Origin: Candidatus Pacearchaeota archaeon CG1_02_32_21
GTDB taxonomy: Archaea > Nanobdellota > Nanobdellia > Pacearchaeales > GW2011-AR1
NCBI GenBank assembly: GCA_001872185.1
Contig: MNVX01000002.1
Span: forward strand, 1-36,017
Direction of reading: 5' to 3'
DNA: 36,017 nt
Both the position numbers and the translations under genes were made by a program. The notes beneath the pieces are model-generated. The model worked only from the letters and a program-made list of their open reading frames with translations, was not told the origin of the DNA and made no database searches. Shown in pieces: positions 28,554 through 36,017 of this stretch (position 1 is the first letter of the stretch; the number at the start of each line of letters is the position of its first letter).

Positions 28554-29024
28554 ATGTCAAAGAAAGAAATAAAAGAAATTTATGAAATAATAAGAAATAA
28601 ATACAAACTTCCTGATTTTAAAGAATTAAATGAAGAATTTGACATAGGAAAAATAGAATTTAATGCTGACACAGTTTTAAGAGACATAAGGAAAGCCATG
28701 ATGTCAAAATTGTCTTCAAGTCTTCAACTAATTGAACTTTTGTTAAATCCAACTAACGGAAGTATGTTTAATATGTTATTGACAAGAAATATAGAAAGTG
28801 AAGAAAAGCTAATTTTAGAAAAATTATTTGACACCCTGGGGCAAATTGAAATAAATTCCTATGTGCTGGATATAGAATACTCTGAAAAAAATGAGGCAGA
28901 GTTTATAATATCAAAAACAGAAGAGTGGAAAATCATAAGCAAGGAAATAAACAAAACATTAAGAAAACTTGGTGATGACTGGAAAAAAAGTAATTTCAAA
29001 AAAGCTAAGAGTTATTTTGGATAG
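28554..29024 (+). CDS. Hypothetical protein (conserved archaeal type suspected)
   Basis: Intact 156-aa ORF following tRNA-Thr. Confidence 0.6.
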   Translation: MSKKEIKEIYEIIRNKYKLPDFKELNEEFDIGKIEFNADTVLRDIRKAMMSKLSSSLQLIELLLNPTNGSMFNMLLTRNIESEEKLILEKLFDTLGQIEINSYVLDIEYSEKNEAEFIISKTEEWKIISKEINKTLRKLGDDWKKSNFKKAKSYFG

Positions 29025-30651
29025 TATTAAATAACTCTTCCAGATTTATTTCAAGCAAAGCAACAGGCATTTTAATCTTGAAATTTTTAAGTATTTTAGG
29101 ATGTACCTCTCCAAAATACCCTAAAGGCTTCCCGTTAAGCTTTACCTCTGCAACTCTTCCTTCAACAAATTGTTCTGGAAAATCATTGGGTACACCAAAA
29201 GAAAACTCTTTTCCGATATTATTTCCAAGATAATCTATAATCTGCTTTAATCTAGTAAAGTTTCCAGGAGCTAAACCTATTGCCAGTCTTTCTTCTTCTT
29301 TTATGTCATCACCATTAATAACAAACACTTTGCCTAGTTGAAATATATCCTGAGGATACTCGACATCAGGATTTTCATAAAATATTTTAAGTAAATAATG
29401 ACTCAGATCATTTCTTAGTATACTATACTCTGTTTTGGAGTCCTTTACCTCAATAACCTCTTGCTTTTTATTCATTTTAATTAATTGAAATTCTTTAGTC
29501 GTTAAATGATAACTTGAAGTCTCCAAAAGTCCTAGTCCTAAAAGTATTTCAGATATTTTTTCTTTGAATATTTCTCCACTATTGATTTTTCCAGTAGTTG
29601 AAATTTCAGGGATTGCTGGGATAAAATTGTCATAACCATAAGCAATAGCAATATCTTCAATCAAGTCAACTTCATGCAAAACATCGCTCCTATATGGTGG
29701 AACAAGGACTTTTCCATTGGAATAGGAATAACCCATTTTTTCAAGGAGTTTTTTTACTTCGTTTTCTTTAAGCTTTAATCCAAGTAGTTTGTTTGTATTT
29801 TTCAAAGACAACCTCATTTTAAGAGGCTCAAAATCTGGACTAACAAGTGTTTTAGTGCTGTACTTAAGATTTGTTTGATAAATTTTCCCACCCATTTCAG
29901 CAAGTGCAAAACAAAGTATGTTCAATATTTTATTCAAGATGTTGATGTCAAAACCAGAACACTCTATAAAAATTTCTTTAGTATCGCTGCTTATTTTACC
30001 AGTCTTATTAGAATTTATAATAGGTGGCATGCTCATAACTTCGTTATTAGCATCACTAAAAAAAGGAAATTTATCGCTGCCTTCAAGCAAGTATGCATAC
30101 TCTCTGCCAGTTGGGTGTCTTTGCAAGATTTGAGTTCCATCCATTTCCCTTGTTTCATCTAAAGGAATAAACTTAATATCTTTAGGATTTTTAGCCCCAT
30201 AATTTATAGGAAGTTTTATTTTTTCCATAGGGTAAATTCCAATAGCAGCTTTTTTTCTTTTTCTTCCAAGCGTTAAATGCAACTTTTCCTGAATATCGAT
30301 AATTTCCTTTATTTTTTCATCATCAAATTTCAGATTTTTAACAACAGCACAGACAGTATAAGGTCTTACATCATTTACAGACTTATCGACAATAACCTGA
30401 TAATTTCTTTCAGGTTTATTGACGCTCAGTTTTTTCAAGCCAGTATTTTTTCCTAAAAAGGATAAAAAAGAAAATTTATAATTTTGGTAGGCGAGCAAAT
30501 CCGGCCTGTTAGGAAATATTTCAATGGCAATTTCTTCATTGTTTATATATTCGACAGGAGTTCCAAACATAGCAATCTTATCTTGCATAGAATCATCTAT
30601 CTTGCCAATATCTTTCTCAAATTGCTTTTTTGAAATTGTGAGTATTGTCAT
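29005..30651 (-). CDS. pheT: Phenylalanyl-tRNA synthetase beta subunit
   Basis: IEIFPNRPDLLAYQNY; PPYRSDVLHEVDLIEDIAIAYGYDNF; same operon as pheS. Confidence 0.93.
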   Translation of the reverse strand: MTILTISKKQFEKDIGKIDDSMQDKIAMFGTPVEYINNEEIAIEIFPNRPDLLAYQNYKFSFLSFLGKNTGLKKLSVNKPERNYQVIVDKSVNDVRPYTVCAVVKNLKFDDEKIKEIIDIQEKLHLTLGRKRKKAAIGIYPMEKIKLPINYGAKNPKDIKFIPLDETREMDGTQILQRHPTGREYAYLLEGSDKFPFFSDANNEVMSMPPIINSNKTGKISSDTKEIFIECSGFDINILNKILNILCFALAEMGGKIYQTNLKYSTKTLVSPDFEPLKMRLSLKNTNKLLGLKLKENEVKKLLEKMGYSYSNGKVLVPPYRSDVLHEVDLIEDIAIAYGYDNFIPAIPEISTTGKINSGEIFKEKISEILLGLGLLETSSYHLTTKEFQLIKMNKKQEVIEVKDSKTEYSILRNDLSHYLLKIFYENPDVEYPQDIFQLGKVFVINGDDIKEEERLAIGLAPGNFTRLKQIIDYLGNNIGKEFSFGVPNDFPEQFVEGRVAEVKLNGKPLGYFGEVHPKILKNFKIKMPVALLEINLEELFNTIQNNS

Positions 30652-31013
30652 TTTAAGTCAACTTCAAAAAAATTTAATTGTCCTTTCATTGGAATAAAAT
30701 TAAGTCTAACTGGATTTTCAAGAATAAATCCAAACTTTCCCCAATCACTAGAGGCCAAATGCAAACTTCCATCCATGTTATGCTCTAATTCACTTTTATA
30801 TAACTTAACATCAGTCAAATTTGCCTTTCCAACTATTCCTCCCAAAGAAAGATTATTAAAATTAAATCTTTTCATTGCATCAAAATCTGGATTTTTAGGA
30901 GCATGAATTAAAAATTCCCCTCTAAAATATGTTTTCCAGTTTCTCAACTCTATTTTCTTTTTGCCTTGAATAATAAGTTCTGCATATGGTTGTTTTATTG
31001 ATAATGCTTTCAT
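30648..31013 (-). CDS. ASCH domain protein
   Basis: MKALSIKQPYAELIIQGKKKIELRNWKTYFRGEFLIHA. Confidence 0.88.
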   Translation of the reverse strand: MKALSIKQPYAELIIQGKKKIELRNWKTYFRGEFLIHAPKNPDFDAMKRFNFNNLSLGGIVGKANLTDVKLYKSELEHNMDGSLHLASSDWGKFGFILENPVRLNFIPMKGQLNFFEVDLK

Positions 31014-32530
31014 TTTATCCAGATTTTAGTGTTCCTCAGCTGTTTAATATCGTTTTTATATAATTCCCTAAGGTCTTTTATTTCATAATAGTCCATTAAA
31101 ACTCTGTCAAATCCAGGTCCCCAGGCCAATACTGGCACCCATTCCCCAAGTAAAGGAATCGTAACCTCTGGTCTAAATATTCCAGCTCCGCCAAGTTCAA
31201 GCCACCTTTTCTTTTCAGGATGATAAACATCTATTTCAACACTTGGTTCTGTATATGGAAAATAAGCTGGCCTGAATCTAACTTTTGGAAAACCCATTTT
31301 TGTAAAAAATTCTTTTAAATATCCTAATAAATGCTGGAAATCTGCTTCAGAATCTATAACAATGCCCTCTGTTTGATTAAATTCAAATCCATGGCTCCAG
31401 TCAACTGTTTCATTTCTAAAGCACTTTCCAATTGCAAAAAACTTTCCTCTCCTTTTTTCCTTAGGCAATTTACTTAACTCATAAAGAGTTCTTGAAGACA
31501 GAGCAGTTGTATGTGTTCTTAAAACTAATTTCTCTGCATCTTTTTCATTCCATTTATACTGCCATCCAAGACTCCCATCTACTCCATGTTCATGGGCTTT
31601 TTTAGTAGACTCAACTATTTTTCTTTCAGGTAAACTTCTTTCTTTACCCAAGAAAAAAGTATCTTGCAACTCTCTAACAGGATGGTCTTGTGCTGTAAAC
31701 AAGGAATCAAAATTCCAAAAGCTTTCTTGGATTAAACTGCCAGTCATTTCTTGAAAGCCCATTTCACTCCAAACTCTACGACCATAAGAAATAGACTGAT
31801 TAACAAAATGTCTTTTTCCTCCAGTTATTTTAGGCACTTTGGAAATAATATCATATCTTCTGAATTTCTTTCCTTTCCAAGACTCTTTTTGCACCATATC
31901 AGAGGTTATTTCTTCTATTAAATTTCCAACACTGGAAAGATCTTCCTTGATTAAACCCTGACCAAGTTTAGTTAGCACAAAAGAAACAACTTGATTTTCA
32001 TTAACAATAACTATATCTTTTCTTTCTTTTAACTTGTCAAATGCGAATTTTTGTTCAGGAGAAAGAGCATCAAATTCAATTGGAAGAATTTCAATAAACT
32101 GTTCTTCAAGGCTTTTTTTAACAATGTCAGATTTATCTCCTGTAAAAATTATTCTTCCGTTTTTTATGTCTACAAGAGCTTTTTTCTTTAAAGCTCCAAG
32201 AGCAGCTTTGAATTCATTATCACTTAACCTGGCTTGTTTTTGAGCATTTCCCAGACTAATAGGCTCTTTTTCACAAATAATTAACAACTGTCTTTCAGGA
32301 AGGCCTTTTTTTCTGTAATATATCCCATTTATTCCTAAATCAATTACTTTCTTTTTTTCTATTTTTAAGTCTATAACCTCTTTGGAATTCAAAAACTCTA
32401 AAGCTCTAAGAGCTGAGACTCTGTCAAGCTGGGATTTTTTTACAATTTCGTCAAAGTTTGATAAACTAAGAAAAGGAATAACCTTTTTTTCCATAGGCGA
32501 TAAACTTTCTATTAACTCCTGCATACCCAT
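31010..32530 (-). CDS. pheS: Phenylalanyl-tRNA synthetase alpha subunit
   Basis: FDSLFTAQDHPVRELQDTFFL; FAIGKCFRNETVDWSHGFEFNQTEGIVID; WLELGGAGIFRPEVTIPL. Confidence 0.95.
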   Translation of the reverse strand: MGMQELIESLSPMEKKVIPFLSLSNFDEIVKKSQLDRVSALRALEFLNSKEVIDLKIEKKKVIDLGINGIYYRKKGLPERQLLIICEKEPISLGNAQKQARLSDNEFKAALGALKKKALVDIKNGRIIFTGDKSDIVKKSLEEQFIEILPIEFDALSPEQKFAFDKLKERKDIVIVNENQVVSFVLTKLGQGLIKEDLSSVGNLIEEITSDMVQKESWKGKKFRRYDIISKVPKITGGKRHFVNQSISYGRRVWSEMGFQEMTGSLIQESFWNFDSLFTAQDHPVRELQDTFFLGKERSLPERKIVESTKKAHEHGVDGSLGWQYKWNEKDAEKLVLRTHTTALSSRTLYELSKLPKEKRRGKFFAIGKCFRNETVDWSHGFEFNQTEGIVIDSEADFQHLLGYLKEFFTKMGFPKVRFRPAYFPYTEPSVEIDVYHPEKKRWLELGGAGIFRPEVTIPLLGEWVPVLAWGPGFDRVLMDYYEIKDLRELYKNDIKQLRNTKIWIK

Positions 32531-32570
32531 ACATCAATACTGAGATATCAATTAATAAATTTTCCTGTGC

Positions 32571-33014
32571 CTAAAAGGCCATTTGAACTGCCTTGTTATT
32601 CATCCCCAAAGACAGCAAAAAAGCCTTTAATTTAATTATTTCAGACTTATCATAGCTGAAGATTCTAATATTGTTCTTGTATTTATTACACAATTTGATA
32701 TTTTGTCCCAGTCTAGAAGTTTTTTGAGAAATAAGTAAGTCACCTTTTTCGTGCAAAAACCCCAAATCAAAGCCAATTATAATATTGTTGTCTTTAGCTA
32801 ATCTGCACAAAACATGGTCTAATCCAGAATCTCTTTGTTTCAAATTATCTCTTCCATTAAAATCATAAAATAGTAAAACATTAACTTTTTTATTTTCAAG
32901 TATTTTTCTGTTATAATCACTATCTCCTGCAATAACAATTACCTCTTTGCTCTGTTTAGATAGTTTATCTATTTCCTTTCTTGCTTCATTAATGCTTCCT
33001 TTAATAAAATCCAT
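32571..33014 (-). CDS. rnp3: Short RNase P protein component 3 (Rpp30-like)
   Basis: LKQRDSGLDHVLCRLAKDNNIIIGFDLGFL; SRLGQNIKLCNKYKNNIRIFS; SLGMNNKAVQMAF. Confidence 0.7.
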   Translation of the reverse strand: MDFIKGSINEARKEIDKLSKQSKEVIVIAGDSDYNRKILENKKVNVLLFYDFNGRDNLKQRDSGLDHVLCRLAKDNNIIIGFDLGFLHEKGDLLISQKTSRLGQNIKLCNKYKNNIRIFSYDKSEIIKLKAFLLSLGMNNKAVQMAF

Positions 33015-33044
33015 AGAATAACTAATTAAGTACTATTAAAAAAC

Positions 33045-33737
33045 CTAACCATAGATATTAGTTCCAAAAAATTCCTGGCCTGAAAGCAATTTGTCTAAGT
33101 TTCTTAGGTCATCTCCGATTATATAAGTTCTGACCTTATAATCCATTATTAGTTTAGACGCCTTCTGGTCTAAAACAAAATGTTGTCCTGGTTTAAAGGG
33201 TATTTTCTTAGCCATATTATGGAACTCTCTCCAAGTTATATAAGGAATAAATTTTGCATTTTTATTTAGTACAGGATTTTTATCATATAATCCTGCAACA
33301 TTTGTTATGTTAATAAACCTGGTATCAAAATCTTTAGCTATTTTAGCAGCTGTTGAATCAGAAGTTTGATTAGGTTTGTACTCCAACCCTCCGACAAAGA
33401 CTACATTTTGTCTTTTTAACATCTTTTTCACTCCAACAAGGGTGTGCGGAACTCCTTCCATCTGATTTAGTCCAAAAAAATAGCTCATAAACCTTGCATT
33501 ATGCCTTGTAACAGAAATCCCTGCAAAACTCTGCAACTTTTCATTTGACCCGATATTTCTAAGGCCTTCAATGTAAGTTCTGGCTACACTTCCTCCACCT
33601 GTAACTATAATAAATTTCTTCCTGCCAGAATGATTTAAAATTATTTTTTTGAATTTCGAAAGAAAATTAACATTAATTCCTCCATTTTTAAGTATCTGGC
33701 TTCCACCAAGACTAATAACCACCACTTCTTTTTTCAT
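33045..33737 (-). CDS. pyrH: UMP kinase (archaeal type)
   Basis: VVVISLGGSQI; FIIVTGGGSVARTYIE; TSDSTAAKIAKDF; VAGLYDKNPVLNKNAK. Confidence 0.92.
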   Translation of the reverse strand: MKKEVVVISLGGSQILKNGGINVNFLSKFKKIILNHSGRKKFIIVTGGGSVARTYIEGLRNIGSNEKLQSFAGISVTRHNARFMSYFFGLNQMEGVPHTLVGVKKMLKRQNVVFVGGLEYKPNQTSDSTAAKIAKDFDTRFINITNVAGLYDKNPVLNKNAKFIPYITWREFHNMAKKIPFKPGQHFVLDQKASKLIMDYKVRTYIIGDDLRNLDKLLSGQEFFGTNIYG

Positions 33738-33779
33738 ACCTTAAAAAAGGAAAAAGCCTATTTAAAACTAATCATAAAC

Positions 33780-34124
33780 CTAAAAATCAAATCCTTTTTC
33801 TCCAAATTTTGTTAATATGGTTCTTATCTCATTAATTATCTTTTGTTGATCTTTTTTATCTGACATTATAACAAATTTAATTAACAGCTCAGATAGTATG
33901 TTTTTATCCATTACTTTCAATTTATAACCATCAGTTATAAAATAAAATCTAAAATTCTCGTACCTTAATTCTTTAATAACTATTCCTCCTACACTTCCAA
34001 TTAACTTGCCCTTATATGGATTCTCTTTTAAAGAATACAACATTTCAAAAATATCTATAGATTTTGCTTTAAATTTTTTATTTATTTGTTCTTCAAGATC
34101 ACCATTAATAATTACTTTTGCCAT
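33780..34124 (-). CDS. RelE/ParE-like toxin candidate
   Basis: LKENPYKGKLIGSVGGIVIKELRYENFRFYFITDG resembles the RelE fold core; overlaps an upstream RHH-like ORF. Confidence 0.6.
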   Translation of the reverse strand: MAKVIINGDLEEQINKKFKAKSIDIFEMLYSLKENPYKGKLIGSVGGIVIKELRYENFRFYFITDGYKLKVMDKNILSELLIKFVIMSDKKDQQKIINEIRTILTKFGEKGFDF

Positions 34125-34318
34125 CTTTTTTTAGCTTTGGCAAGCGCCTCTTCAATTGGAGTATATCCTTTCTCATCCATTAAAAAAAACCTTAATTGCT
34201 CTTTAACAGCTATAGAATAAATCCTTCTGATAATATCATCATAACTCTCTCCTTTATTCCCAAATGTAGAAATCTTTTCCTTAGTTTCGTTAGATATTTG
34301 AATTGTTGTGTTAGCCAT
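34112..34318 (-). CDS. RHH-type antitoxin candidate
   Basis: NTTIQISNETKEKISTFGNKGESYDDIIRRI; 13-nt overlap with the toxin ORF. Confidence 0.65.
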   Translation of the reverse strand: MANTTIQISNETKEKISTFGNKGESYDDIIRRIYSIAVKEQLRFFLMDEKGYTPIEEALAKAKKRWQK

Positions 34319-34371
34319 TTTATAATAATTATAATTACTATAACACCTATAGTTTATAAATTATCCTATTT

Positions 34372-34653
34372 TTATTTGATCGTAAATAAGGAATCATCCC
34401 TTACATCAAACATCCCAAGCCTAACTCCGCTATCTATCCATCCGTGGGCATAATTCAAAGCCCCATAAGCCAAAACAAAATCTCCTTTTTTTTCAAAATG
34501 TTTAGCATCACTCAAATAGTTATCAACCATAGATATTATCTCATCAGCATCTTTCTCTTTCCCAGAAACAATATTTTCTTTAACAATAGAAAGCGCCTTT
34601 GAAGTAAGTTTAGAATACTTGTTCAAGAGCTGATGGGTTATCTTGTCGTTCAT
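34372..34653 (-). CDS. DUF357-like helical protein
   Basis: YLSDAKHFEKKGDFVLAYGALNYAHGWIDSGVRLGMFDV. Confidence 0.75.
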   Translation of the reverse strand: MNDKITHQLLNKYSKLTSKALSIVKENIVSGKEKDADEIISMVDNYLSDAKHFEKKGDFVLAYGALNYAHGWIDSGVRLGMFDVRDDSLFTIK

Positions 34654-35312
34654 TTTTTAGTAATTTTCTTTTTATTTATTTGCTCTTTCAGCATGGACCA
34701 CAATTTATCCAGAATTTGTTTATGAATATAAATAATTTTTTCATTATTTAATTTTTCAAGTTTTTCCCCTAATAAAAGAATTGCACTTTCATTTCCCAAG
34801 TTTACTTGTTGTTGCGCTTCATCTATAATAATGTCCCAATTTATATCATTTTTCATTATAATTGAGGTAATATCTTCCCAATCTTTAGTTCTTGAAGTAA
34901 CACATTTCATGATAATTATATCATGAAAATTTGAAGGTTTAATAATAAGATTTTTTCCAAATTCATGGCTTTGGTTTGCTCTTTCCTTCATTTTATCTGA
35001 AAAAGTTGAACTAATAATTTTATTCAAAAAAAGATCAAAACGAGCATCACCTAATTTAAGCATAACCGGGATATTGTTTTTTAATCCATATACAACAGTT
35101 TCATCAAAATCTTTAGCCCCTAATTGTTTAAGAGAAAAAATAAATTTATCCCTATCGCCTTTTTTATCAAAAACTAAGTCAATATCAAGAGTTGAATCTT
35201 TAATTCCTCTTAACATCATCGCAGTTCCCCCAATAGCATATACAACTATTTTTTTAGCTAAAATATTTCCTAATGCAATAAACATTTCTTCTTGTTGTTT
35301 TATATCAATCAT
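34650..35312 (-). CDS. Nucleotidyltransferase (AbiEii/DUF6036-like); start moved to MIDIKQQEE
   Basis: VVYAIGGTAMMLRGIKDSTLDIDLVFD (GG...DxDL). Confidence 0.7.
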   Translation of the reverse strand: MIDIKQQEEMFIALGNILAKKIVVYAIGGTAMMLRGIKDSTLDIDLVFDKKGDRDKFIFSLKQLGAKDFDETVVYGLKNNIPVMLKLGDARFDLFLNKIISSTFSDKMKERANQSHEFGKNLIIKPSNFHDIIIMKCVTSRTKDWEDITSIIMKNDINWDIIIDEAQQQVNLGNESAILLLGEKLEKLNNEKIIYIHKQILDKLWSMLKEQINKKKITKK

Positions 35313-35949
35313 GCTTGTAATCCCCCAAATCTTCACGATTTAATGGAATATAAACTTTCCATTTTTTTTCTATTTCTTTAAAGTCAGATGAATTTAATCC
35401 TTTAATAATATAAATATAAGAATCACTTTTTTTTTGCAAAGCTAAATTATAAAATCTTTTTGGCATCCTTTTAACTTTTTTTACAACAATTTTAGAAACT
35501 TCATACAAAGCTACAACTTCTCTTACTAAACCTTCTTTCTTAGCCAATTTATATAAAAGCGCCCAATATTTTACTTTTTTAAAAAGTGCTAAAGAAGCAA
35601 TAATATAACGCACTTCTTTTTGTTTTATTGCATAAATCAATGTTTCTTCAATGCTTGGAATTCTTCCATAAATATAATAAGGGTTAGAAGAAGCAAGTTT
35701 AATCGGAGATATTTCATTTATTCTTTGAGTATAACTTATCCTTTTATGCAAATTATCCATAGAAATATAATATAATCTTTTTTTCCCTTGCCCATAACTA
35801 GTTTTGACATATCCTAATTTTCTTAATCGATATATAACATAAATCGCCTTTTTTTCATTTATTTTCAGCCTTTTCCCTAGAGTCTGGACTGTATAAATCC
35901 CTTTAATGGATTCTGCAAGTTCTTTATATTTATTACTTCCTTTTATCAT
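35305..35949 (-). CDS. Winged-helix regulator, AbiEi-like
   Basis: IYTVQTLGKRLKINEKKAIYVIYRLRKLGYVKTSYGQGKKRLYYI wHTH; overlaps the nucleotidyltransferase start. Confidence 0.55.
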   Translation of the reverse strand: MIKGSNKYKELAESIKGIYTVQTLGKRLKINEKKAIYVIYRLRKLGYVKTSYGQGKKRLYYISMDNLHKRISYTQRINEISPIKLASSNPYYIYGRIPSIEETLIYAIKQKEVRYIIASLALFKKVKYWALLYKLAKKEGLVREVVALYEVSKIVVKKVKRMPKRFYNLALQKKSDSYIYIIKGLNSSDFKEIEKKWKVYIPLNREDLGDYKHD

Positions 35950-36017
35950 TATTAAATGTATGGGAACTAATATATAAACTTTTCTATAAAAAGCATAAAA
36001 AGTTAAATGTAAAGGCA

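Noticed and set aside
1-36017. CRISPR arrays or rRNA genes
   Set aside because: No regularly spaced direct repeats or rRNA-like sequence seen on reading

Overview
The window is AT-rich and gene-dense. Small-genome, intron-bearing tRNAs, RFC, deoxyhypusine synthase, archaeal PheRS, Rpp30, archaeal UMP kinase and an eL41-like peptide mark it as archaeal, probably DPANN (Woese-/Pacearchaeota-like; the lineage is inferred). The left edge holds the start of an IS200/IS605-type TnpA with its end hairpin. Next come HerA-like ATPase, RFC large and small subunits, and a 38-aa basic ORF missing from the ORF track whose last 25 residues look like ribosomal protein eL41. A GT9 / APH-like kinase / histidine phosphatase / nucleotidyltransferase group follows, then thioredoxin, deoxyhypusine synthase, a radical SAM protein, and an MFS transporter pseudogene with four in-frame stops. 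tRNA-Glu(CTC) carries an intron of about 126 nt, and an upstream LAGLIDADG endonuclease ORF ends inside the tRNA. From 15.5 to 27.3 kb is a sugar/glycan block (DedA, cupin, PMM/PGM, ROK kinase, GT4-alpha/alpha-barrel fusion, glucosidase-like protein, GT4, PIG-L, NagB, GH130). The right third has tRNA-Gln(CTG), tRNA-Thr(GGT) with a 30-nt intron, a pheS-ASCH-pheT operon, Rpp30, UMP kinase, an RHH/RelE-like pair, and a wHTH-nucleotidyltransferase-DUF357 operon. The strongest leads are the homing endonuclease/tRNA-Glu overlap, the eL41-like ORF, the pheS-ASCH-pheT coupling, the nested palindromes near 24.45 kb, and the mannan-type glycan block. All calls are from reading sequence; no database search was run.
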